A stretch of DNA of 36,809 nt from positions 1 through 36,809 of the forward strand of contig JAJRQB010000135.1 of assembly GCA_024280485.1 (NCBI GenBank), in the 5' to 3' direction. Origin of the DNA: Deltaproteobacteria bacterium. GTDB lineage: Bacteria > Desulfobacterota > Desulfuromonadia > Desulfuromonadales > Geopsychrobacteraceae. Position numbers and translations under genes: made by a program. How positions within the stretch are numbered: the stretch's first letter is position 1; the number at the start of each line of letters is the position of its first letter. Below the pieces are notes generated by a model. That model was not told where the DNA came from and did no database searches. It saw nothing but the letters and a program-made list of their open reading frames with translations. Shown here in pieces: positions 8,590-15,596 of the stretch.

Positions 8590-9075
8590 TCAAAGGGTGC
8601 TTGGGCTGACCGATGGTTTCGGGGTCGTTCCGGTCGGGGTCGTGGTGACCGGCGGTACTGTTACAGGCTTGGTATCCGACTGCGCAGGCGTGTATCCCAG
8701 TCCGGTATCTGGCTGCCCTGTTGCCGCTGCGTAAGCTGTATTTATCTGTGCTGCCGGAACCTCTGCATCGGCCATCCAGGCCATAATGGCTGTGGAACTT
8801 ATGCCGATCGTTGCTGCGGCAGTTATGATGTTACTAAGGGCAATGCCTCGACTATTACAGGCATCAATAATCACATTAAAAGAAATACCCTTTTCTATAG
8901 CGGCAACCAAGGCTTGCTCCAGAGTGATAACTCCACTCTCGGTTTGTGCCATAAGTGAATTCATGGTTTGGGTGTCTTGAGCCTTGTCTGCAAAGACGAT
9001 AGGAGCAGCCCCAACCGGGTAAACAGTCCCAACAACAAATAAGATTACCAGAATGATTTTCATTGATCTGAGCAT
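8590..9075 (-). CDS. riboswitch-controlled small secreted protein
   Basis: The 161-residue product has a signal peptide (hydrophobic IILVILFVVGTVYPVGAA, likely cut after about residue 24). The mature part has a helical Ala-rich region (LEQALVAAIEKGISFNVIIDACNSRG, then two similar Ile/Ala/Thr-rich helices) and a Thr/Pro-rich disordered tail of about 25 residues. I do not recognise the family. ATG 9075 lies nine bases after AAGGA. The 5' region has a complete promoter (9310-9339), a GEMM-I aptamer (9199-9284) and an intrinsic terminator (9123-9150), so expression is tied to a cyclic dinucleotide. Related riboswitches in Geobacter control exported cytochromes and extracellular components, so a cell-surface role is likely but inferred. 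Confidence 0.8.
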   Translation of the reverse strand: MLRSMKIILVILFVVGTVYPVGAAPIVFADKAQDTQTMNSLMAQTESGVITLEQALVAAIEKGISFNVIIDACNSRGIALSNIITAAATIGISSTAIMAWMADAEVPAAQINTAYAAATGQPDTGLGYTPAQSDTKPVTVPPVTTTPTGTTPKPSVSPSTL

Positions 9076-9122
9076 GATGTTTTTTCCTTTTTCAAGTATT
9101 CTCTGTTAAGTGTATTTTGAAC

Positions 9123-9150
9123 AAAAAAAATCCTCGGCAAAAGCCGAAGA
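9123..9150 (-). terminator. intrinsic terminator of the GEMM expression platform
   Basis: On the minus strand TCTTCGGC-TTTT-GCCGAGGA (plus 9150-9131) is followed by eight T (plus 9130-9123). It lies between the aptamer and the start codon at 9075. Its 5' arm TCTTCGGC is exactly complementary to GCCGAAGA at the 3' side of the aptamer (plus 9200-9207), so terminator and the alternative pairing exclude each other. Between them a further hairpin of AAATTAGTG with CACTAAATTT occupies about 9164-9189. Confidence 0.85.
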
Positions 9151-9198
9151 TGGTTATAAGTAGAAATTTAGTGTGGGCACTAATTTCCCTCCATTGAT

Positions 9199-9284
9199 CT
9201 CTTCGGCGACCCGGCTATCACAGCGATGTGACCCGTGGCTCTGCGTCACCGGGTCGCCCCGGTTTTGCTCTTATCGGAGAAGAG
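9199..9284 (-). promoter_or_regulatory. GEMM-I cyclic dinucleotide riboswitch aptamer, cGAMP-type variant
   Basis: Read on the minus strand, P1 is CTCTTC (9284-9279) with GAAGAG (9204-9199). Then come GAGCAAAA, the P1b hairpin CCGGG-GCGA-CCCGG (9262-9249, a GNRA tetraloop), the core TGACGCAGAGCC (9248-9237), P2 hairpin TCACA-TCGC-TGTGA (9231-9218) and ATAGCCGGGTCGCCG. This order matches the GEMM-I consensus (GACGCAAAGCC and AGCCnGGTTGCC). By alignment to the V. cholerae Vc2 aptamer, A9242 is A47, stacked between the ligand bases, and the base at Vc2 position 20 is A (9269) instead of G. G20A is the change that marks GEMM-Ib riboswitches responding to 3',3'-cGAMP in Geobacter. The platform predicts that ligand binding favours termination (see 9123-9150). 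Confidence 0.85.
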
Positions 9285-9309
9285 GGATCTAAACCCTGAA
9301 CTCGCGCGG

Positions 9310-9339
9310 ATATTAGCAGACGTCACATTTAAATTGCAA
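9310..9339 (-). promoter_or_regulatory. promoter of the riboswitch transcript
   Basis: On the minus strand TTGCAA (9339-9334), an 18-base spacer, then TAATAT (9315-9310) preceded by TGC, which makes an extended -10. Transcription would start near 9303, about 19 bases before the aptamer P1 stem, the expected geometry for a riboswitch leader. Confidence 0.6.
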
Positions 9340-9504
9340 ACTCAATTATGCGGCGTTTTGTCAGAGCCACGACTGATCGCTGACCTGCGGTGTGCCGCCC
9401 TTGATCAGCCATGATTTCAAGGTCGTTCGAAGTGATGTTGATAGTTGACGTATATAATCCTGAATCAACCATAGTGGGTATGCATGCAACGGGAGTTAAA
9501 TATT

Positions 9505-10140
9505 ATGAAAGTTCTGGCGTTTAATGGCAGTCCTCGTAAAGAAGGCAATACCTATCATGCCATCAGCATGGTTACTGCTGAACTTGAAAAAGAGGGGATT
9601 GAAACAGAGGTCATCCAGGTTGGCAGCAAGGCGATCAGGGGCTGCACCGCCTGCGGCAAATGCCGTGAAAATCAAAATGAGCGTTGTGTGTTGCCTGGTG
9701 ACGACGTCAATGAGTGGATTCAGAAAATGATGGCCGCCGATGGTATCATCTTAAGCTCACCGGTGCATTTTGCAGGGATGGGTGGCGCCATGAAATCTTT
9801 TCTGGACCGGGCGTTTTACGTCTCTGGTGTCAACGGTAACCTGTTTCGTCACAAGGTCGGAGCTGCGCTGGTCGCAGTCAGACGTTCTGGCGGACTGCCG
9901 ACCTTTGAGCAGTTGAACAATTTCCTGCTCTATTCAGAGATGTTACTGCCGACCTCCAATTACTGGAACGTCATTCACGGCACTCAGCCAGGAGAAGTGG
10001 TCCAAGACATCGAGGGTGTCCAGATCATGCGAATTCTCGGCAAGAATATGGCGTGGCTGATGAAGTTGGTTGAGAATGGTCAAGGGATGGTTATTCCTCC
10101 AGAACGAGAAGATAAAGCCTATATGCACTTTATTCGTTGA
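9505..10140 (+). CDS. iron-sulfur flavoprotein / NAD(P)H-dependent FMN reductase family
   Basis: A 211-residue flavodoxin-fold protein. It starts with the FMN phosphate loop AFNGSPRKEGNTY (about 4-16), then has a compact cysteine motif CTACGKCRENQNERC (C-x2-C-x2-C-x7-C, about 50-64), the hallmark of Isf-type iron-sulfur flavoproteins with a [4Fe-4S] cluster, and SSPVHFAGMGGAMKSFLDRAF for FMN binding. Such proteins pass electrons between ferredoxin and small acceptors or quench oxidants in anaerobes; the substrate here cannot be told. ATG 9505 follows CGGGAG by about nine bases. A TATAAT box lies at 9453-9458 with a poor -35. It is a single-gene unit ended by a terminator. Confidence 0.85.
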   Translation: MKVLAFNGSPRKEGNTYHAISMVTAELEKEGIETEVIQVGSKAIRGCTACGKCRENQNERCVLPGDDVNEWIQKMMAADGIILSSPVHFAGMGGAMKSFLDRAFYVSGVNGNLFRHKVGAALVAVRRSGGLPTFEQLNNFLLYSEMLLPTSNYWNVIHGTQPGEVVQDIEGVQIMRILGKNMAWLMKLVENGQGMVIPPEREDKAYMHFIR

Positions 10141-10153
10141 GGAAGAAAAGAAG

Positions 10154-10197
10154 CGTCCCCCTATGACTTTATAACTGAAGTCACAGGGGGACGTTTT
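10154..10197 (+). terminator. terminator of the iron-sulfur flavoprotein gene
   Basis: CGTCCCCCT-TGACTT (from 10154) pairs with AAGTCA-AGGGGGACG (to 10193) with one mismatch in the stem, followed by TTTT. It starts 13 bases after the stop codon at 10140. Confidence 0.85.
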
Positions 10198-10251
10198 ATC
10201 TCGTGTCTGATGGCAGTTGTGCACTGGTCGCCCGTTAAGTCCGACAAGTTC

Positions 10252-10749
10252 CTAGAAACGCCAGTTGACAAGGACCATGGCGGGTGCAACTTCGGTGGGG
10301 AAGTTATCGAACCAGCCTTTTGTATTATTCATGAAGTTTAGAAGTCCGACCTGAACCCCTTTGTCAGAAGCCCCAGCAAAGTTGACAAATCCGAGCTGAA
10401 GGCCATGTAACCTCTCTGCATAGTTGAATGCTGCCCACTGCAGCCCGGTCAGTTTAATGGAAGAGTAGTTTGCGATCCATGCGAGCTGGGCTCCGGTGTA
10501 GGTCTCGGTATAATTTGCCAGGAGTCCAAGTGAGATTCCTGAGCTGTCACCGTTAGAACCGTTGACAACTCCAAGGGCTAAGGCATTTTGTGGATTTTCA
10601 CCCCAGATGCTCAGTGAGACCCCTTCGATATGGGTGGCTCGGGATTGAATGGCGATGTCAGGGATTAAGCTCATCTGAAAAGACTGCGTCTCTGCCAGGG
10701 CCCCCGTGGCGAAGAGGCAACAGATTGCTACCAGTAGCATTTTTTTCAT
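10252..10749 (-). CDS. exported protein with repeated beta-strand-like units
   Basis: A 165-residue protein with an N-terminal signal peptide (MKKMLLVAICCLFATGALA, cut before ETQ). The mature part repeats a unit of about 20 residues with the pattern G-h-x-h-G-h-h-N (ALALGVVNGSNGDSSGISLGLLANY, TGAQLAWIANY, KLTGLQWAAFNYAERLHGLQLGFVNFA, KGVQVGLLNF). Alternating Gly and hydrophobic residues with Asn suggest stacked beta strands or a small outer membrane structure. Related proteins are usually annotated as hypothetical surface or LA_2272-like proteins; I make no functional call. It ends with Trp-Arg-Phe, and a terminal Phe is typical of outer membrane beta proteins. GGAGGAG lies just upstream of ATG 10749. 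Single-gene unit. Confidence 0.75.
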   Translation of the reverse strand: MKKMLLVAICCLFATGALAETQSFQMSLIPDIAIQSRATHIEGVSLSIWGENPQNALALGVVNGSNGDSSGISLGLLANYTETYTGAQLAWIANYSSIKLTGLQWAAFNYAERLHGLQLGFVNFAGASDKGVQVGLLNFMNNTKGWFDNFPTEVAPAMVLVNWRF

Positions 10750-10935
10750 TCTTCATCTCCTCCTTCGTAGTGTTGTCGAAACTCAAGTTAAACGGGCGGT
10801 CTGATCCCTGCCGACTTGTTTCTGTCGCGGTGCAGAAGAGTCCTTGCGGATAGGGACAGCTGCTCATTATCCGTTCACCTTACCTGATTAAGGTATTTGG
10901 CACCATGGGGGATTATGACTAACTGATTTGAAAAC

Positions 10936-10955
10936 CACTCCTCGCTAGAGGAGTG
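10936..10955. repeat. perfect 8-bp inverted repeat in the 10750-11057 intergenic region
   Basis: CACTCCTC and GAGGAGTG flank a GCTA loop. On the minus strand it is followed by GGTTTTC, a weak terminator tail, but no minus-strand gene lies upstream of it. It may be an operator for the gene at 11058 or a remnant. The rest of this 308-base gap shows nothing else I can name. Confidence 0.4.
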
Positions 10956-11057
10956 ATCGCAACTGCTCACAAAAAACGCCACGACAAAACCTTGCCCATA
11001 GGGTAAAACAATCCTGTTATTTGCGTTGAATTCACCCTCACAAAAAAGCATAAACCG

Positions 11058-11558
11058 ATGCCAGAAACCATCATCCTCAACTACCAACTCAGCAAAGATC
11101 TTTGGCGGCAATTTTACGATGCTCACTACGGGTGTGATCCTTCGATAAAATTTCATTACCTGTGGGGTGCGATCTGCATTGTTATCGGGGCACTCGGTTT
11201 TGGTGGTTTTTATGAGTCGCGAATCATCGCCGGATTGATGATGGCGACCGGATTTTATGGTGTTTTGGCGAAACATCTGCTGATCTTAAAATCGTTACGT
11301 GGCGCCTGTCAGCACCCCTTCTTCGGTAAGGAACTGACGGTGGCGGTCTCCCCGGCAGAGATATCGGTGCGTAGCGAAAACTCGGGCTACAGCCAGCCTT
11401 GGGATAATTTTGTTGGGTACCGTAAGTTGGACCCAGGCTTTCTTCTTTACCACGACAAAAATGCTTTCTTCTTCATCCCCATCGCTGTGATGACTGCTGG
11501 TAACGCCAGACGGATTGTCCAGATTCTGGACGCTGCCGAGGTGCCGAAACACAAGTAA
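11058..11558 (+). CDS. YcxB-like membrane protein
   Basis: A 166-residue protein with two adjacent membrane segments (about 35-55, LWGAICIVIGALGFGGFY, and 57-78) near the N-terminus and a soluble C-terminal domain (TVAVSPAEISVRSENSGYSQPWDNFVGYRKLDPGFLLYHDKNAFFFIPIAVM). This arrangement and the block V..e.i...s......W.....i......yl......fFIPk. are typical of the YcxB-like domain family, of unknown function. No convincing ribosome binding site precedes ATG 11058. The preceding 308 bases hold no gene. Confidence 0.7.
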   Translation: MPETIILNYQLSKDLWRQFYDAHYGCDPSIKFHYLWGAICIVIGALGFGGFYESRIIAGLMMATGFYGVLAKHLLILKSLRGACQHPFFGKELTVAVSPAEISVRSENSGYSQPWDNFVGYRKLDPGFLLYHDKNAFFFIPIAVMTAGNARRIVQILDAAEVPKHK

Positions 11559-11665
11559 CCTTTGCGAGCTCTCTTCAGGAAGGGCCGCTGCCTTTTCGAA
11601 ATCCATTAATTCAGTGGTAGAATTCAACATGATAGATCTTGGACTTTAGATGGGGAGAGAGACCG

Positions 11666-12031
11666 ATGAATATTTATCTCGCTTCGATCCTGTTGATTTT
11701 GATTTCGGTTGTGACCGCACAGGCTGGTGAGGTTGATGTGGTGAAGGTCGAGGTGACAAAGAGTGGCGACAATACCTATCTCTTTCAAGTCACCCTCTCC
11801 CATCAGGATGAAGGCTGGGATCACTTTGCGAACAAATGGGACATCATTGATGCGGAGGGCTCTGTTTTAGGGACGCGCGTTTTGTACCATCCGCACACCA
11901 ACGAGCAACCTTTCACCCGCAGCTTACCAAATGTAAGGATCCCCGGCGAAACGGGAAGTGTCACAGTTCTCGGTCACGATTCGCTTCATGAATACGGCGG
12001 CAAGACCGTCACCCTGGATCTTCCACAGTAA
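11666..12031 (+). CDS. small periplasmic protein
   Basis: ATG 11666 follows GGGGAGAG (11652-11659). The 121-residue product has a signal peptide (MNIYLASILLILISVVTAQA, cut before GEV) and a mature beta-rich domain of about 100 residues (VVKVEVTKSGDNTYLFQVTLSHQDEGWDHFANKWDI and a C-terminal block ending KTVTLDLPQ). Similar short proteins with DEGWDHYAD-like motifs are widespread in proteobacteria as conserved hypothetical proteins. The conserved His and Trp suggest ligand or metal binding, but that is a guess. It lies 107 bases after the YcxB-like gene and converges on the CBS gene. Confidence 0.7.
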   Translation: MNIYLASILLILISVVTAQAGEVDVVKVEVTKSGDNTYLFQVTLSHQDEGWDHFANKWDIIDAEGSVLGTRVLYHPHTNEQPFTRSLPNVRIPGETGSVTVLGHDSLHEYGGKTVTLDLPQ

Positions 12032-12067
12032 CGCAGATTCAGGGTCACGAATGGTTGAAGGTGAAAC

Positions 12068-12496
12068 TTAGGGAGATTCCGCGGCCGAGAGTTCGGTGAT
12101 TTGGCGATCCTTGTTCGCCAGCACCTTCTCGACCAGATCACCGATCGAGATGAAGTCGACCAGATCTTCATTCTCAATAACGGGCAGATGCCGCACATGG
12201 CGCTTGGTCATGATATCGAGACATTTCTCCAGAGAGGTTTCTGAATCGACAGAGATGAGGCGCTCGGTCATGATTTTCTTGACCATCGTGTCGAGTGACG
12301 ATGCGCCCTTAAGGATGACCTTACGCGCATAATCCCGCTCGGAAATGATCCCCACTAAACGATGCTCCTCTAAAACCGGCAGGGCACCGACATTCTTCTC
12401 GGCCATAAGTATCAAGGCTTGATAGATGGTCTGCGAAGAATTGATGGTGTAGACCTCTCCCTGACGGATTTTCATCAGATCCTTAACTGTTCTCAT
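12068..12496 (-). CDS. two-CBS-domain protein
   Basis: A 142-residue protein consisting of a pair of CBS domains: the first around INSSQTIYQALILMAEKNVGALPVLEEHRLVGIISERDYARKV, the second around VDSETSLEKCLDIMTKRHVRHLPVIENEDLVDFISIGDLVEKVL. Both have the (hydrophobic)PV......G.(I/V)(S/T)..D pattern that forms a Bateman module binding adenosine nucleotides. I start at ATG 12496, five bases after GGGAGAG; the frame is open to 12589 but the extra 31 residues run into the preceding gene. It lies 89 bases downstream of AMP nucleosidase, and an AMP-type ligand would fit that neighbour, which is inference. Confidence 0.9.
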   Translation of the reverse strand: MRTVKDLMKIRQGEVYTINSSQTIYQALILMAEKNVGALPVLEEHRLVGIISERDYARKVILKGASSLDTMVKKIMTERLISVDSETSLEKCLDIMTKRHVRHLPVIENEDLVDFISIGDLVEKVLANKDRQITELSAAESP

Positions 12497-12585
12497 TATC
12501 TCTCCCACCCCTGTAAAATTGTTGTATATATCTCTTTCCCGCAGATTTATGCGCATTCTGCGGGCCATTAGTTCGACGCAGGATT

Positions 12586-13359
12586 TCAATACAGAAAATG
12601 TTTAATCTTTTCACCCTTTTCGCCAATTTCAGTCATTGCGTCAATGCCGATCTGCAGGTGACTATCGGCCCAGAGTTGGGTCACTTGCTGGTCTGATTCT
12701 TCGGTTTTCACTCCCTCCGGTGTGATTGGCACATCAGAGACGAGCAAGAGTGCACCGCGTGCGATCATGTTGTAGTGCCCGACAATAAAAATGGTTGCGG
12801 TCTCCATGTCGATGCCGATACTGGTGGTTTTTTTAAGTTTCTCCTGAAAATTCTGATCATGCTCCCAGATCCGTCGATTGGTTGAGTAAACCACCCCGGT
12901 GCGGTAATCGTGGCCATGGTCGATAATCTTTTCAGATACAAATTTATGCAGCTTGAATGATGGCAGCGCCGGAACTTCGACTGGGAAATAATCGTTGCTG
13001 GTCCCCTCACCACGAATCGCGGCATTCGGCAAAATGAAGTGGCCGATCTCTGTCGATTTTTTCAGCCCGCCGCACTTGCCGAGAAACAATGCTCCTTTAG
13101 GCTGTATGGCACTGAGCAGGTCCATGATGGTCGCCGCATTCGCCGAGCCGATGCCGAAATTGATAATGGTCAGGCCGTTACTGTTGGTTGCGGACTGCAT
13201 CGGCTTGCCTTCGCCCTGAATATCGCAGCTGAATAGTTCAGCGAATCTGTTGACGTAATGCTGAAAGTTCGTCAGCAAAATGTAGTCACCGAAGTTCTCG
13301 AGCGGCATTCCGGTGTAGCGCGGCAACCAGTTTTTGGTGATCTCCAGGCGATCAAGCAT
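12586..13359 (-). CDS. amn: AMP nucleosidase
   Basis: This 257-residue enzyme belongs to the short form of AMP nucleosidase in the purine nucleoside phosphorylase fold (AMP + H2O gives adenine and ribose 5-phosphate). It shows TIINFGIGSANAATIMDLLSAI, FLGKCGGLK, the acidic IGIDMETATIFIVGH motif that contacts the ribose, and LLLVSDVPITPEG. I start at ATG 13359, five bases after GGAG; MNGVF upstream (13374) is an alternative. E. coli Amn is longer (about 484 residues) because of an N-terminal regulatory domain that is missing here, so control by ATP and phosphate is likely different. The downstream CBS gene may supply adenylate sensing. Confidence 0.85.
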   Translation of the reverse strand: MLDRLEITKNWLPRYTGMPLENFGDYILLTNFQHYVNRFAELFSCDIQGEGKPMQSATNSNGLTIINFGIGSANAATIMDLLSAIQPKGALFLGKCGGLKKSTEIGHFILPNAAIRGEGTSNDYFPVEVPALPSFKLHKFVSEKIIDHGHDYRTGVVYSTNRRIWEHDQNFQEKLKKTTSIGIDMETATIFIVGHYNMIARGALLLVSDVPITPEGVKTEESDQQVTQLWADSHLQIGIDAMTEIGEKGEKIKHFLY

Positions 13360-13537
13360 GAAAACTCCATTCATCTAAATTGAATAAAAGATCTTTTAAT
13401 AGGATAGAAGGTGGCGGTGATTTAGCAAGAGGCGTTCGTCGAGAAATCCAGAGTGGAATCGAGGGAGTATTGTTGGTAGTTTATTGTTGGCTGCGTAATG
13501 CGCAGAACTATCCGTATCCCGACGTAACCGTTAGCAA

Positions 13538-14236
13538 GTGAATGACATGATCTCAGAACTTTTAGAAATGGTCGAAAGCTTAGATGGCGAGTTGTTCTTC
13601 TACCTCGAAGAGGGACCGCTTAAAAACAGGATAATTGAAAGCTACATGGAAGAAGAGGATGCTCACGCCGAGATCCTCGAATTCGAGCACAACCTGTCGC
13701 TACGGGTGAAGCAGGGAGAAAATTTGACCGCACCGAGCTTCGACTGTCGTCTTGAAACGGCAGACTTCAAGTATCGGATCCTCTTTGCGGTTGAGGATTT
13801 CGCGGCGGATGAGATCAGTGAACTGATCGATTACCTGAAGCCGTACTCTGCCTGTTCGCATAACCAGTCCCCTGATCGCGACCGAAGGATTATTCGCAAG
13901 AAACAAGGGAACGAGCTACTCAATATTTCTGCGGCTGCAAAATCTCTGGGTTTGTCCCACCGGTCGTTGAAGAGTCTGATTCCCTGCACTGAAACCAGGA
14001 TTGTAGAGAAGGGCGGTAGCAAGTCGATTGAGGAATACTATTGGGACAAAGAGTTGATCGATCGCTTCGAAAACTTAGGAATAAGGCAAAAAGAGGGGCG
14101 TGGTTATAACCGGGAGGATCTGGCCTTCATCGCCGAGAGTTGCTGTGACAGCGACTATCGTTGGGCTCATGACTGTATTAGCAGCTTCCTGCGACAGCGC
14201 ACTCTTTTCGGGAGCAATTCAGAAGACGATGCATGA
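13538..14236 (+). CDS. hypothetical protein with a possible helix-turn-helix segment
   Basis: A 232-residue protein, start GTG 13538 or ATG 13547, neither with a clear ribosome binding site. The N-terminal 100 residues are acidic and helical ([26 protein letters not shown]). After a charged linker, [21 protein letters not shown] looks like a helix-turn-helix of the MerR/excisionase type, followed by [20 protein letters not shown]. The C-terminus has Cys, Trp and His ([18 protein letters not shown]). I do not recognise the family. It overlaps the next gene by eight bases (14229-14236), so the two are coupled and may act together. Confidence 0.55.
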   Translation: MNDMISELLEMVESLDGELFFYLEEGPLKNRIIESYMEEEDAHAEILEFEHNLSLRVKQGENLTAPSFDCRLETADFKYRILFAVEDFAADEISELIDYLKPYSACSHNQSPDRDRRIIRKKQGNELLNISAAAKSLGLSHRSLKSLIPCTETRIVEKGGSKSIEEYYWDKELIDRFENLGIRQKEGRGYNREDLAFIAESCCDSDYRWAHDCISSFLRQRTLFGSNSEDDA

Positions 14237-15203
14237 AGATTTTCAGAAAATAATCAAGAACGCCACTGGCGCAAGCGATATCAGCTTAATCGAAGTGATT
14301 CAGGAACTTTGGAGCGGCTATGGCGCTATTCTTCGTTATGAGCTGAGTGGTACAGAGCGAAGGCGGGTCGTGGTGAAGCATGTTCACTTCCCCGAGCAGA
14401 TAGCCCATCCGCATGGCTGGAATACCGATCGTTCTCATCTCCGAAAGTTACGTTCTTACGAAGTGGAGACCGCTTGGTATGCCGAGTGGAGTGTCCGTTG
14501 CGCTGTAGCCTGCCGGGTGCCTCAGTGCCTGGCGTTGGAAACGCGTGGCGAAGAAACGTTGATGGTTCTGGAGGACCTCGACGAAGCCGGTTTTTCGGCG
14601 CGAAGGGAGACTGTCGGTAAGAAAGAAATTTCAGCCTGTCTGCATTGGCTGGCCAATTTTCACGCCACTTTTCTGGGGGCTGAACCTGAAGGTCTCTGGC
14701 CTCAGGGGACCTACTGGCACCTGGAAACTCGGCCCGATGAACTCGAAGCCCTTAGCGACCTCTCTTTGAAACAGGCGGCTGCAACCATCGATCAGTTGTT
14801 GCAGGACAGCCCCTATCAGACCTTGGTTCATGGTGATGCCAAGCTGGCAAATTTCTGTTTTTCATCCAATGGGAAACAGGTTGCAGCGGTCGATTTTCAG
14901 TATGTGGGAGGTGGTTGCGGAATGAAGGATGTTGCTTATTTTATCGGGAGCTGTCTGAGTGAAAGGGATTGTGAGCGGAACGAGAACTGGGTGCTCGATT
15001 GTTATTTTTCAGCGTTACGACAAGCCCTGGCGCGGCTTCAGCCGTCTATCGATGCGAATGCTGTGGAAGCTGATTGGCGAGAGATGTTCCCCCTGGCCTG
15101 GACAGATTTTCATCGTTTTCTGAAAGGGTGGAGCCCCGGACATTGGAAATTGAACGCCTATAGTGAAAAGATCGCGCATGCGATTGTTCAGAACATGGCA
15201 TAA
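14229..15203 (+). CDS. aminoglycoside phosphotransferase / EcKL-like kinase family protein
   Basis: A 324-residue protein with the eukaryotic-like kinase fold of the APH/choline kinase superfamily. It has the nucleotide-binding Lys in [10 protein letters not shown], a hinge [11 protein letters not shown], the catalytic loop [11 protein letters not shown] (HxDxxxxN) and the metal-binding VDFQYVG, with Gln after Phe, as in ecdysteroid kinase-like (DUF1679) proteins. The substrate is probably a small hydroxylated metabolite; antibiotic resistance cannot be claimed. I start at ATG 14229 inside the end of the previous gene; the frame is open to 14100 but those residues have no family match. Confidence 0.8.
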   Translation: MHEDFQKIIKNATGASDISLIEVIQELWSGYGAILRYELSGTERRRVVVKHVHFPEQIAHPHGWNTDRSHLRKLRSYEVETAWYAEWSVRCAVACRVPQCLALETRGEETLMVLEDLDEAGFSARRETVGKKEISACLHWLANFHATFLGAEPEGLWPQGTYWHLETRPDELEALSDLSLKQAAATIDQLLQDSPYQTLVHGDAKLANFCFSSNGKQVAAVDFQYVGGGCGMKDVAYFIGSCLSERDCERNENWVLDCYFSALRQALARLQPSIDANAVEADWREMFPLAWTDFHRFLKGWSPGHWKLNAYSEKIAHAIVQNMA

Positions 15204-15206
15204 AGT

Positions 15207-15596
15207 CTACTTCGCTTTTAGCTCTGTATCGATGAGCACCTCTTTTAACTGATTTAAGGTTCCTTCCAGCATTTTATTATCCTGGTCCAGTGCCTTCTTC
15301 TCGTCCTGACATTCGGCGAGTTCTTTCTTGTTTGAATCCAATAGAGCTTGATGCTGTAATTTCTGATCGGCCAAGTCGAGAATGGTCTCTGCTCTGACCC
15401 GCCATTCTCCTTGTGGATATAGAAGCGGTAACTGTTCCAGGGTCGTTGGGTCGCTGGTGGTGATGTATCGGTCCAGGCCCTCTGCAAAGAGTTTGGATTC
15501 CTTGTTCTGTGAAATGGACATTGCAGGCAGAGTACAGCCTGTCAGCACGAGAAAAACCAGAGGGAAAAAAAGCGCGCGGATTGTGGCAGATGTCAT
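15207..15596 (-). CDS. coiled-coil lipoprotein
   Basis: A 129-residue lipoprotein: signal peptide with lipobox VLTGC (Cys21), then a segment that reads like a half tetratricopeptide or DUF-like helical repeat (FAEGLDRYITTSDPTTLEQLPLLYPQGEWR), and a C-terminal coiled coil rich in Lys, Asp, Glu and Leu (about 77-127). It overlaps the upstream GGDEF gene by four bases (ATGA, 15593-15596), so it is translationally coupled and may be a partner of that membrane protein. No family with known function is recognised. Confidence 0.75.
   Translation of the reverse strand: MTSATIRALFFPLVFLVLTGCTLPAMSISQNKESKLFAEGLDRYITTSDPTTLEQLPLLYPQGEWRVRAETILDLADQKLQHQALLDSNKKELAECQDEKKALDQDNKMLEGTLNQLKEVLIDTELKAK

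Noticed and set aside
8522-8980. Plus-strand Cys- and Gly-rich ORFs opposite the riboswitch-controlled gene
   Set aside because: They are antisense shadows; the minus-strand gene has a signal peptide, ribosome binding site and riboswitch.
10750-10870. A second GEMM riboswitch upstream of the exported repeat protein
   Set aside because: No GACGCAAAGCC-like core or P2 pattern; only short local hairpins.
14229-15203. Antibiotic resistance by the phosphotransferase-like protein
   Set aside because: Catalytic HGD and VDFQ motifs fit the broad APH/EcKL superfamily; nothing points to an antibiotic substrate.
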